Below, piece by piece: positions 32,799 through 40,798 of a stretch of DNA of 64,000 bases; positions within the stretch are counted from its first letter, which is position 1; each line of letters opens with the position of its first letter. The stretch covers positions 7,254,001-7,318,000 of the forward strand of contig NZ_CP021978.1 in NCBI RefSeq assembly GCF_004803895.1. Reading direction: 5' to 3'. The translations under genes were made by a program, and so were the position numbers. Source of the stretch: Streptomyces hawaiiensis. GTDB taxonomy: Bacteria > Actinomycetota > Actinomycetes > Streptomycetales > Streptomycetaceae. The notes beneath the pieces were generated by a model. The model was not told where the DNA came from. It made no database searches and saw only the letters and a list, made by a program, of their open reading frames with translations.

Positions 32799-34703
32799 CT
32801 AGGCGTGCTGCGGCGTCAGGCTTGTGCAGGTCTGGAGCGTGTTGCGTGAGGTCGAGCGAGGCGCCGGAACCTCGACCGTGCCTCGGTGGCAGGAAGACTG
32901 CGTCGCCAGCTGATGAAGGAGCCGGGCACTTTGGATCAGGCCCATGTGGCTGAACGCCTGCGGGAAATCACCGACCTGGCGCTGCTGGACGGGGTCGTAC
33001 TCCTCGGCCAGGAGCCCGAGGTCGCTGCGCAGCGCGAGAAGGTGTTCGAACAGGGCGTGGGCCTCGCCGAGGCGGCCGGTCAGGGCGAGCGCATCGACGA
33101 GCCAGAAGTTGCAAAGGAGGAAGGTGCCCTCATCGCCGGCCATGCCGTCCACTCCGGTGCGCTTGCCGCGGGTCGGGTACCGGTACACGAGCCCGTCCGG
33201 TGTGGAGAGTTCACGACGTACCGCATCCACGGTGCCGATGACGCGCGGGTCGTTCGGCGGCAGGAAGCCGACGCGGGGGATGAGCAGCGTGGCGGCGTCC
33301 AGTTCCTGGGAGCCGTAGGACTGGGTGAAGGTGTTGCGCGCCGGGTCGAAGCCCTTGGTGCAGACCTCGTCGTGGATCGTGGCCCGCAGTTCGACCAAGG
33401 GGGTCAGGTCCACGTCGAGGGCACCGACTTCGGCCAGGCGGATGGTGCGGTCGACCGCGACCCAGGCCATCACCTTGGAGTGGACGAAGTGCCGGCGTGC
33501 CCCTCGGATCTCCCAGATTCCCTCGTCGGGCTCCTGCCAGCGCTGCGCCAGGTGCTCGACGAGGCGCTGGTGCAGGACCGCAGTGTCGGCGCAGTGGGCG
33601 ACACCGCTCTGGTGCGCGAGGTACAGGGTCTCGATCACCTCGCCGTACACGTCGAGCTGGAGCTGGTCCGCCGCCCCGTTTCCGACCCGTACTGGGGTTG
33701 AGTCCTCGTACCCGGGAAGCCAGGCCAGCTCCCGCTCCCGCAGATCGCGCTCCCCGGTGATCCCGTACATGATCTGCAAGTTCTCCGGATCGCCGGCCAC
33801 CGCACGCAACAGCCATCGCCGCCATGCTTGCGCCTCCTGCCGGTACCCGGTCCCCAGCAGCGCGGCCAGGGTCGTGGAGGCGTCGCGCAGCCAGGTGAAG
33901 CGGTAGTCCCAGTTCCGTCCGCCGCCGATTTCCTCAGGCAGCGATGTGGTCGGCGCCGCAACGATCCCGCCGCTCGGCCCATAGGTCATCGCCTTCAGCG
34001 CGATCAAGGAACGAACCACGGGCTCGCGGAAGGGGCCGTCGTAGGTGCATTCCTGCGCCCACTCCCGCCAGAAGGCGAGTGTCTCGGTGAGCGCGCCCTC
34101 CGGGTCGGGAAGGTCAGGCGCGGCTGCATGGGATGGGCACCAACTGAGCACGAAAGCCACGCTCTGCCCGGCGGCGACAGCGAACGCACTGACGATGGCG
34201 CCGTCCTTCTCCACCTGCTGGACGCAGGTGTCGAGCCACAGAGCGTCCGCGCCGGCCTCCGCGACCATGCGGCCCCCGACCTCGTGGATCCACGGGCTGA
34301 CGCTGCCGTATCCCGGCCGCGGACGCATGGCCGAGATCATCGGCACTTCGCCGGTGAGGCCCTCGACGATCCGGATCACTTGGGGTGCCCCGTCGCGTGG
34401 CGGCATGAAATCCAGGACGCGGACCGAGCCGGTCGGGGTGCGCCACACCGATTCGAGGACGAGTGAGTCACCGCAGTACCGGCGTTTGGCTTCCGCTTCG
34501 GAGCCGGACCGGCTACGAGGCGGCGAGGCCGGAGCGATCTGCCAGGTGCCGTGTTTCTGCGTGCCGAGCAGGCTGGCGAAAATGGCCGGCGAGTCGAAGC
34601 GGGGCAGGCACAGCCAGTCGATCGAACCGTCGTCGCAGACGTGGGCACTGGTCTGCATGTCGCCGATCAGGCCGTACTGCTCGATACGCGGAAGACGTTT
34701 CAT
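32799..34703 (-). CDS. GH15 family glycosidase (trehalase/glucoamylase-like)
   Basis: 634 residues. The N-terminal beta-sandwich has IEQYGLIGDMQTSAHV and GSIDWLCLPRFDSPAIF; the (alpha/alpha)6 barrel follows with GGGRNWDYRFTWLRDAS, VHSKVMAWVAVDR and GLLAEEYDP (general base Glu). This is the layout of actinobacterial GH15 proteins, some of which are trehalases. No signal peptide is visible, so it acts inside the cell. It ends 27 nt before cvnA and on the same strand, so it may be the first gene of the conservon transcript. The last 35 residues (RGTVEVPAPRST region) extend past the usual domain end. Confidence 0.9.
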   Translation of the reverse strand: MKRLPRIEQYGLIGDMQTSAHVCDDGSIDWLCLPRFDSPAIFASLLGTQKHGTWQIAPASPPRSRSGSEAEAKRRYCGDSLVLESVWRTPTGSVRVLDFMPPRDGAPQVIRIVEGLTGEVPMISAMRPRPGYGSVSPWIHEVGGRMVAEAGADALWLDTCVQQVEKDGAIVSAFAVAAGQSVAFVLSWCPSHAAAPDLPDPEGALTETLAFWREWAQECTYDGPFREPVVRSLIALKAMTYGPSGGIVAAPTTSLPEEIGGGRNWDYRFTWLRDASTTLAALLGTGYRQEAQAWRRWLLRAVAGDPENLQIMYGITGERDLRERELAWLPGYEDSTPVRVGNGAADQLQLDVYGEVIETLYLAHQSGVAHCADTAVLHQRLVEHLAQRWQEPDEGIWEIRGARRHFVHSKVMAWVAVDRTIRLAEVGALDVDLTPLVELRATIHDEVCTKGFDPARNTFTQSYGSQELDAATLLIPRVGFLPPNDPRVIGTVDAVRRELSTPDGLVYRYPTRGKRTGVDGMAGDEGTFLLCNFWLVDALALTGRLGEAHALFEHLLALRSDLGLLAEEYDPVQQRQVGDFPQAFSHMGLIQSARLLHQLATQSSCHRGTVEVPAPRSTSRNTLQTCTSLTPQHA

Positions 34704-34792
34704 CGTTTGTGAATCTCCATTGATCCCGCAGGCCGGGGGTGTCGGGGGCCGCTACGGCGGCCGGGAACACTGAGAAGTAAGTGCCCCTGTGG

Positions 34793-34936
34793 TCACCGGG
34801 GTGAGGTCGGATCGTTCAGGGTCGGTGGGGCGTCCTCGTCGGCCGCGACAGGACTGGCTGCGCGCTCGCCGCGGAGGACCAGCCAGGCCATCGGCCCGAG
34901 AATCAGCCCGATGACGACGACCCCGGTTACTGTCAC
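34793..34936 (-). CDS. 47-residue single-pass membrane peptide
   Basis: A short frame with a strong hydrophobic segment (VTVTGVVVIGLILGPMAWLVL) followed by a charged, acidic tail (RGERAASPVAADEDAPPTL). The GTG start overlaps the stop of the DUF6415 gene (GTGA at 34933-34936), so it is likely translated by coupling although no good ribosome site is seen. Coding periodicity fits the neighbours. I do not know its function; the coupled DUF6415 protein also ends in a membrane segment, so they may pair in the membrane. Confidence 0.6.
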   Translation of the reverse strand: MTVTGVVVIGLILGPMAWLVLRGERAASPVAADEDAPPTLNDPTSPR

Positions 34937-35430
34937 GTCCGTGGCACCGAAGCGGCCCAGACCAAACAGGCGAGGGCGACTGCGAAAACCGCCCCGCGCA
35001 GCATCTTGATCCGGGGCTTCCACGAACGCCGCCTGCGCTGCGGGCGCATCGACCCGGGATCACCGCGCTCCACATGCGTGACGAGTTTCCGCGTCGCTTC
35101 GGCGAGCTCGACCAGGTACACCCGGCTGGGCATGTAGCCCTCGGGGACGCTGTCCGAGCAGAGCCGCTGCGCGCGCAGCAGGACGGGGGTGCCCGAAGGG
35201 GTTCGTGCTCCCAACTGGGCAACGTGACCGCGCAGACGGCGAACGAGGCCCTCCACATCAGCAGCGCTCTCGGGTAGCGGTGACTCCTCGCCCAGCACGA
35301 GCGTCACCGTCTCCCACGCGGCCACCACGTGATCACGCTGCGGCGCCCGCTTCACGGTGACGGACCCTCGCTCTCCGCTCCCGCCCACGCTCTGGATGTC
35401 TCCTCCGCGAGGAACCAGCGAAAGGCGCAT
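34933..35430 (-). CDS. DUF6415 family protein
   Basis: 165 residues. The central helix pattern ESAADVEGLVRRLRGHVAQLGARTP with SRVYLVELAEATRKLVTHVERGD matches what I know as DUF6415, a Streptomyces family often listed as natural-product-associated. The C-terminus is basic (RRRRSWKPRIKM) and then hydrophobic (LRGAVFAVALACLVWAASV), predicting a tail-anchored membrane protein. AGGAG lies seven bases before the ATG. Divergent from the HTH/TPR regulator gene across 189 nt. Confidence 0.72.
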   Translation of the reverse strand: MRLSLVPRGGDIQSVGGSGERGSVTVKRAPQRDHVVAAWETVTLVLGEESPLPESAADVEGLVRRLRGHVAQLGARTPSGTPVLLRAQRLCSDSVPEGYMPSRVYLVELAEATRKLVTHVERGDPGSMRPQRRRRSWKPRIKMLRGAVFAVALACLVWAASVPRT

Positions 35431-35619
35431 GACACAACTCCTGTTCGGATCAAGCCAAAGTGAGCCGAAATCGCCGGTTGGCACCGACGGCTGGCGTGCG
35501 AAGTGAGTGATCTGGCAGCTACGTTGAGCGAACCGTGAATCCCGTCTGAGGGGTATGCCTGTGCGGACCGGAAGGCCGCCAAAGGCGCCAAAGATCATTT
35601 CGGACCCGAGGGGCAGTCC

Positions 35620-37008
35620 ATGGCCCGTGAACGAAACGTCGCCCTCGCCGCACTCCTGCGCGAAGCAGGCTGGTCCCAGCCACAAGCAGCCGCTGCCGTT
35701 GCTCGAGTGGCCGCGGAGAGCGGAGTGCGTGAGCTGGAGGCGATCTCCCGCTCGCACATCTCCATGTGGGTGCTCGGCACGAAGCCGAGTGGCAGAGCGC
35801 CGCATATCCTGCGCGAGACGCTGTCCCGCAGACTCGGCCGCCACCTCACCCTGGCCGACCTCGGGCTGGAAGAAGAGCCAACAGGCACTACCGACACCGG
35901 ATCCGACTGGAGCGTCGACCCTCTGACCGCACTGGCCGAGCTGGGAAGCGACGATCTCGACATGCACCGACGCAAGCTGCTGTCCACCGCCGCCTACTCC
36001 GCGGCCGGCCTCGCCCTGCCCACAGCCTCGTGGTGGGCAGCCGCCCCCGCCACAGCGGCGAAGCGCCGACCGGCATCCCCGCGCCCGGTGACCCAGACAG
36101 ACATCGACGACGTCCGCGACCTCACGGTCTACTACTCCGCGCGCGACCAGCAGCGAGGCGGCGCCTCCGGCCGCAAAGCCCTTGCCAGCCACCTGCTCGA
36201 CGGTGCGGTACCGCTGCTTGGCGGCCGATTCCGTACAGACCAGCTCCGCCGCGACACGTACTCCGCCGTGGCGGAGATGACTTACCTCGCCGGTTGGATG
36301 GCCTTCGACGCCAGTGAACACCGCACTGCCCAGCGCTACCTCACCATTGCCGCCCGCATCGCGGCGGAAGCTGGAGACGGACCGCTCGGTGGTCATGTCC
36401 TGCGCGCCCTCGCCCACCAGGCCGTGGACCTCGGGCATCCACGCCGGGCGCTCGCCCTGGCCGACGCCTCGATGTCCCGCGACCGCTACGGCCAAGCCAG
36501 CCATCGTGAAAAGGCACTTCTGGCGATCGTCCACGCTCGCGCACTCGCGGCCGACGGCGACCGGGCCGGCTCTCTCGCGGCCATCAGCCGCGCGGAGCGG
36601 GACCTCGCCCGCGCCGACACCAACGAGGCGCCGGCGCGCGTCGGCTTTTTTCAGGAAGCCTCCCTCGCCCACGAGACGGCCTGCGCTCTGCGTGACATGG
36701 GCCAGCCTCGGGATGCGGAGATCTACTTCAAGCGCAGCGTGGCCACGCGCCAACGCCAGCAGTTCGCCCGTACCCACGGCGTGACGCTCGGTTACCTCGG
36801 CGCCGTCCAAGTCCAGCAGGGACGCCTTGACGAGGCATGCGCAACCTGGAGCGAAGCACTCGATGCCATGGCCGGTATCCAGTCCGGGCGAGCCCGCGAC
36901 GTCATCGTCCGCATGCAGAGCGACATCTCGCCCGTCCGGCAGCGCGGTGGTCGCCACGTCGCCGAACTGGACCGTCGCGCGCGAGGCTTGTTGCGCGCCA
37001 TAGGCTGA
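35620..37008 (+). CDS. HTH/TPR transcriptional regulator 1
   Basis: 462 residues. The first 60 form an XRE-like HTH (LAALLREAGWSQPQAAAAVARVA, ISRSHISMWVLGTKPSGRAPHILRETLSRRLG). After a linker, a stretch RRKLLSTAAYSAAGLALPTASW is hydrophobic and headed by Arg-Arg, a feature common in Streptomyces regulators of this type. The rest is TPR-like helices (MTYLAGWMAFDASEHRTAQRYL, ALADASMSRDRYGQAS, YLGAVQVQQGRLDEACATWSEAL). It probably controls development or secondary metabolism by sensing a peptide or partner. ATG with GAGGGG six bases upstream; TrmO-like gene follows after 72 nt. Confidence 0.85.
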   Translation: MARERNVALAALLREAGWSQPQAAAAVARVAAESGVRELEAISRSHISMWVLGTKPSGRAPHILRETLSRRLGRHLTLADLGLEEEPTGTTDTGSDWSVDPLTALAELGSDDLDMHRRKLLSTAAYSAAGLALPTASWWAAAPATAAKRRPASPRPVTQTDIDDVRDLTVYYSARDQQRGGASGRKALASHLLDGAVPLLGGRFRTDQLRRDTYSAVAEMTYLAGWMAFDASEHRTAQRYLTIAARIAAEAGDGPLGGHVLRALAHQAVDLGHPRRALALADASMSRDRYGQASHREKALLAIVHARALAADGDRAGSLAAISRAERDLARADTNEAPARVGFFQEASLAHETACALRDMGQPRDAEIYFKRSVATRQRQQFARTHGVTLGYLGAVQVQQGRLDEACATWSEALDAMAGIQSGRARDVIVRMQSDISPVRQRGGRHVAELDRRARGLLRAIG

Positions 37009-37080
37009 CCACAGAACGGTTTCGCGGCGCTGACCGGAGGCCGCCGCGCACGCTACGCCCAGGGAGAGGAACGAGCGCTG

Positions 37081-37581
37081 ATGCCGACCTACGAGGTCAA
37101 GTCGATCGCCACGGTCGTCGGCGGCCACACTCGCGTACAGGACGACTACCAAGGCGGGGTCGAATCGATCATCCGGCTCGACGACGCGTATCCCCTTGAA
37201 ACGCTGCAAGGAATCGAGGAGTTCTCCCACCTGACCGTGACCTGGCGCTTCCATCTGGCCCGACCCGAAGACGTCCAGCTCCACGCACGCAGTCCAAGGG
37301 GAAACCAGAACTGGCCGGCGACCGGTACGTTCGTCCACCGCAACCACCGGCGCCCAAACCAACTGGCGGTCAGTTACCCGCGGTTGCTCAAGGTCGAAGG
37401 CAGGGACCTCCTGGTCACCGATCTCGACGCCGTCGACGGGACGCCCGTGATCGACCTGGCACCGTACTTCGAACAGATGGGGCCTCAGGGCCCGATCCGT
37501 CAGCCCGCATGGCCTGGCGAGATGCTTGAACCGAACTACTGGGCGAAGGCAAGCGAACGGCCCTCCGAGCGTCCCCTGTAG
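37081..37581 (+). CDS. TrmO/TsaA (YaeB) domain protein
   Basis: 166 residues matching the TrmO fold: IIRLDDAYPLETLQGIEEFSHLTVTWRFH, the GNQNWPATGTFVHRNHRRPNQLAVSYPRLLKVEG block and LLVTDLDAVDGTPVIDLAPYFEQ. TrmO methylates N6-threonylcarbamoyladenosine-37 of tRNA using SAM; standalone actinobacterial homologues may have other targets. The usual C-terminal extension of bacterial TrmO is absent, so this is the catalytic barrel alone. The regulator gene lies upstream on the same strand. Note that a YrdC-like protein sits 30 kb away but lacks key motifs, so no pathway link is claimed. Confidence 0.82.
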   Translation: MPTYEVKSIATVVGGHTRVQDDYQGGVESIIRLDDAYPLETLQGIEEFSHLTVTWRFHLARPEDVQLHARSPRGNQNWPATGTFVHRNHRRPNQLAVSYPRLLKVEGRDLLVTDLDAVDGTPVIDLAPYFEQMGPQGPIRQPAWPGEMLEPNYWAKASERPSERPL

Positions 37582-37643
37582 GGGAAGTGACTGAGCTGCC
37601 CGACTCGTCAACCGCATGGCCGGGAACCATTTGGAAGTCTGGC

Positions 37644-38153
37644 TCAACCCTCAGCCCTCGCGTACCGGAACTCACACCACGTCTCCTTGCCGCTGCTCTC
37701 CCACGCGTCTGAGATCGCATCGACAAGCCGGATCCCGCGACCGGATTCACCGTCGGGTCCGGCTTCCTTGAGTACAGCTGGGGCCGGATTGTGATCGGTG
37801 ACCGAGACACGCACCACGTCGACGGCCACCGTGATCCGGAGCACGACTTCTCCCTCACCGTGAATCACGGCGTTGGTGGCCAGCTCCGAGACGGCCAGTA
37901 CGACGACCCCCGCCACCGGGTCCGAAACACGGCACCGCCGCAGGAACGCCCCGGCTGTCTGCCGCATCTCCCCAACTTTCGCGAGATCAGGGAGAAAGGC
38001 CGCCTGACAGCCATGGGGTGCCGCCGGTATGCCTGCCCTCGCCGATGTGCTGTGCCGGTCTTCGTGAACCGACCTCGCGCACGACACGCCTGCCACGTCG
38101 GCAAAGCTACGGATGCCCCCGCCGGGCGGGGTCTCCTCTTGGAGCCTGGTCAT
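37644..38153 (-). CDS. Anti-sigma-factor-like ATP-binding protein (HATPase)
   Basis: About 169 residues. The C-terminal 100 carry the RsbW/SpoIIAB-type fold: VVVLAVSELATNAVIHG (N box), VSVTDHNPAP (G1) and GESGRGIRLVDAISDAW (G2). Such small Streptomyces ATPases bind sigma factors or anti-anti-sigma partners. The N-terminal 60 residues are low in structure. The start is uncertain: ATG at 38153 is used, and internal GTG codons are possible. It is divergent from HTH/TPR regulator 2, a common pairing. Confidence 0.8.
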   Translation of the reverse strand: MTRLQEETPPGGGIRSFADVAGVSCARSVHEDRHSTSARAGIPAAPHGCQAAFLPDLAKVGEMRQTAGAFLRRCRVSDPVAGVVVLAVSELATNAVIHGEGEVVLRITVAVDVVRVSVTDHNPAPAVLKEAGPDGESGRGIRLVDAISDAWESSGKETWCEFRYARAEG

Positions 38154-38285
38154 GGGGGCTATCGCACCGCGTGGCGACGCCGTCGACCAGGGGAATCCAG
38201 AGGGGGAAATATCTGTCAAGGGGGGAAAGTCGGAGGGGGAATTGAGGCCATGATTGGATTCCGCCCACCAACAGAGGTCACACTC

Positions 38286-39527
38286 ATGCCAGATCCGTTC
38301 GCCGACCTGCTCCTCCGGCTCCGGCAGGAGGCGGGCAGGACGCAGGAGGAGCAGGCAGACGCGATCAACGCTGTCTCCGGCCGGGACACCATGACCCGCC
38401 GAGAGATCAGCCGCTATGAGAACTTCGAGAACGTCCCTACCAATCACACAATCGCCCACATCGCGGCGGCCTGCGGTGTGCCCTTCGAGGAGCTTCAGCG
38501 GGAGGCCAAGGCTGCCCGCGCTCGGAAGAGAAAGGGGCATGCCAGTGCAGAGGAGGACCAGGACGCCGTGAAGCGTCGCACGCTGCTGGGTGGCGCCGCT
38601 GTCGGCGTGAGCGCGGCTGCCGAGCCCTGGGGGCGCCTCGCCTTCGCCCTCAGTAAGGGGTCCAAGATCGATTCGCCCTCCGCCGTCGCGCTCATCGACC
38701 GGGCCGCTGAACTACACGTCCAGGAACTCAATCTCAGCGCCCGGCGGCTACAAAGGACGGTCGAGTCGCATCTTGACGCGATCACCGCGGCTCTGCCTCG
38801 TGCTGGCGAGCACGAGCGGGCTCTCACTATCGCCGCTGGAGAAACCGCCGCCCTGGCGGGTTGGGTCGCCTGGGACCTGGGTGAGCACGACAAAGCCGAC
38901 GCCTACTACAAGGTCACGTCGCAGTGCGCGACGACCGCCGGGCACCCTCCGCTCCGAGCCCTGGCCCTGACCTACAGCAGCTACGGCGCCTCGACGCCGA
39001 AGGCGAAGTTGGAGTTCCTTTCCCGGGCGGCCAGCGATGTGCGAGGCCACGGCAACGCTACTGCTGCCGCCTGGGTCCTCGGCAGGCACGCGGAGGAGGC
39101 TGCGGCGGCCGGCGACGAGATGGGGGCGCTCCGGGCGTTGGAGCGAGCGCGCTTCGCTTACGACTTCGCGGATCACACCAACGAGCAGGCGTGGGTCCGG
39201 TTCGTGACCCCGTACCGCATGGATTCGCTGGCCCTCTCTGTATACGGGCAGTTGGGGCGTCCCGAACTCACCGCTACAGCAGACACCGCAGTCGACCGAC
39301 TCGGAGACGAACTACCGGACGGAGGCGTCGTGGTCCTCGGTGATCTCGCGTCGGCCCTGCTGCGTGGAGGTGACGTCGACCAAGGGGTCTACGTGTCACG
39401 CCAGTTCGCCGCAGCGGCACAGGCCAAACCCAACACGATGGGCAAGGAGCGCGCATCGACTATCGCAGCGTCGCTCCCGGACAGCGAGCAGGAACTCAGC
39501 CGCCATCTGCGGCAGTTCGCATCCTGA
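38286..39527 (+). CDS. HTH/TPR transcriptional regulator 2
   Basis: 413 residues. An XRE HTH occupies about 8-70 (LLLRLRQEAGRTQEEQADAIN, MTRREISRYENFENVP, IAHIAAACGVPFEEL). A basic linker (ARARKRKGHA) and a hydrophobic VKRRTLLGGAAVGVSAAAEPWG stretch follow, as in regulator 1. The rest is TPR-like (LAGWVAWDLGEHDKADAYYKV, ALERARFAYDFADHTNEQAWVRF, LLRGGDVDQGVYVSRQF). I chose the ATG at 38286 because the HTH begins right after it and GAGG lies eight bases upstream; ATG 38250 would add 12 residues. Divergent from the HATPase gene. Confidence 0.87.
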   Translation: MPDPFADLLLRLRQEAGRTQEEQADAINAVSGRDTMTRREISRYENFENVPTNHTIAHIAAACGVPFEELQREAKAARARKRKGHASAEEDQDAVKRRTLLGGAAVGVSAAAEPWGRLAFALSKGSKIDSPSAVALIDRAAELHVQELNLSARRLQRTVESHLDAITAALPRAGEHERALTIAAGETAALAGWVAWDLGEHDKADAYYKVTSQCATTAGHPPLRALALTYSSYGASTPKAKLEFLSRAASDVRGHGNATAAAWVLGRHAEEAAAAGDEMGALRALERARFAYDFADHTNEQAWVRFVTPYRMDSLALSVYGQLGRPELTATADTAVDRLGDELPDGGVVVLGDLASALLRGGDVDQGVYVSRQFAAAAQAKPNTMGKERASTIAASLPDSEQELSRHLRQFAS

Positions 39528-39596
39528 GTCCCTGCGCGGCACGCGGACAAGCCCAGGACGCGAACAGTCGTACGGCCGGTCCGTCGCTCCGCAGAC

Positions 39597-39917
39597 CTAT
39601 GCCGTCTCCGCGACTACCCAGGACAGGTACGCCTCCGAACCGCCGGTCACGGGCAATGTGATCCACTGGGGGACGTCGTACGGGTGCTTCTCGTGCATCC
39701 ACGCCTCCAGTGCCGGGAGACGGTCCGTCGTAGTCATGTACGAGATCCGCCACTCCTGCGCCGTCTCAACCTTCCCCTTCCACCAGTAGAAGGCGGTCAT
39801 CGGCGCATCGATGTGGACGCCCGCTGCCAGCTTGCTCTCGACAGCGCCCCAGGCCAGCGCCTTCGCCTGATCCTCGTTGTCGCTGGTCGTCTGCGCGATC
39901 ACAATCTCGTTGGCCAT
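39597..39917 (-). CDS. cutA: Divalent-cation tolerance protein CutA
   Basis: 106 residues, the normal CutA length. Family patterns are present: VIAQTTSDNEDQAKALAWGAVESKLAAGVHI at the start, FYWWKGKVETAQEWRISYMTT in the middle and HEKHPYDVPQWITLPVTGG followed by YLSWV at the end. CutA forms PII-like trimers; its link to copper tolerance is known from E. coli but its role in actinomycetes is unclear. It converges with regulator 2 over a 69-nt gap. Confidence 0.93.
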   Translation of the reverse strand: MANEIVIAQTTSDNEDQAKALAWGAVESKLAAGVHIDAPMTAFYWWKGKVETAQEWRISYMTTTDRLPALEAWMHEKHPYDVPQWITLPVTGGSEAYLSWVVAETA

Positions 39918-40798
39918 GCAACTACCTCTCCAGCTCGGGTACCGCGACCCTACCCAGCCGTCCAGCGCGCACCGAAGTCGGTAGCTACCGGTGAAGGTGG
40001 GCGGGACTCAACCAGCGACCTGGACCACTGAGACGGGCAGCAGGCCATTCAAACGCTTGGCGACCTGAACGCGTGGACCGCATAGATGCGTGACCTCACC
40101 GGGGTGTTGTGTCGTCCGTTGGGCTTCGTACTGACCGCAAGGCAGGCCGGCGAGCCCCTGACTTCCGGGGGCGACAGCGCGTCGGCGGGTGCCTAGCGGA
40201 GAGCGAGCGGCGGCCCGGACGAGGTCGGCCGATAGGGCGAATTCTTTCTGTGTACTCAGTCTGACTCGGCATTTTGCCCATGGCAGACGAGAAAGGGGCT
40301 CGAAGGACTGGAACCCTCTCCGGGTGTATGTCAACGTACAACACCTCGGAAGTGTGAGGTCGGTAAGCGACCCGCCTGGAGATCCGATGAGGAGTATTTC
40401 CGCCGATGCGCGTCCTCCGATCAGTCCGGCCGGCCGCCCCTGTCCGCTTACCCTTTGTGCGATACACGGTGGACCGTTCATGCCGGATCCACATACGGGG
40501 GCGGATCGATTGGCGTCGAGGCTGGCAGTCGAGGCGAGCCTCTTTTCGGAGCGCGAGCGCAACATAGACCAAGATTGCCGGTTAGCCAAACCGGCGATCT
40601 TCGCGACCATGGAGCAGGTCCGCATTTGGCTGTACTTGACAGTGGAGCCGTAGCGGACACAGAAGAAGGCAGCGCTCCCCAAACCCACCGGGGAGGGAGA
40701 GGGGGAGCATCGGCTACCGCAGCGGTGATACCCGCGGCACCCTTCGCTGAAGCGCAGTGGCCCTCCGCCCGCGTGCAGTTTCCACACCCTCAAGGAGA
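39918..40798. other. Lower-GC intergenic stretch upstream of integrase, no supported gene
   Basis: About 880 nt without a convincing gene. Base composition is lower in GC and codon bias of all frames is poor. One plus-strand frame (about 40480-40653) could encode a 57-residue peptide starting MPDPHTGADRLASRL, but I cannot support it. A TTGACA at 40636-40641 stands upstream of the integrase, without a good -10. It is probably decayed DNA at the edge of an integrated element. Confidence 0.5.

Noticed and set aside
37644..38540. An extended N-terminus for the HATPase reaching 38540
   Set aside because: It would overlap the HTH part of the divergent regulator gene and shows no domain; the ATG at 38153 is preferred.
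40000..40040. A tRNA-like T-arm on the minus strand (GGTTGAGTCC in CGCTGGTTGAGTCCCGCC)
   Set aside because: No acceptor stem, anticodon arm or D-arm can be built around it, and one loop base is missing. At most a decayed attachment-site remnant; too weak to list.
40480..40653. A 57-residue frame starting MPDPHTGADRL upstream of the integrase, possibly an excisionase
   Set aside because: No ribosome site, no HTH pattern and poor codon bias.
40636..40664. TTGACA followed 17 bp later by ACAGAA as an integrase promoter
   Set aside because: The -10 hexamer lacks the conserved TA...T bases; kept only as a remark.
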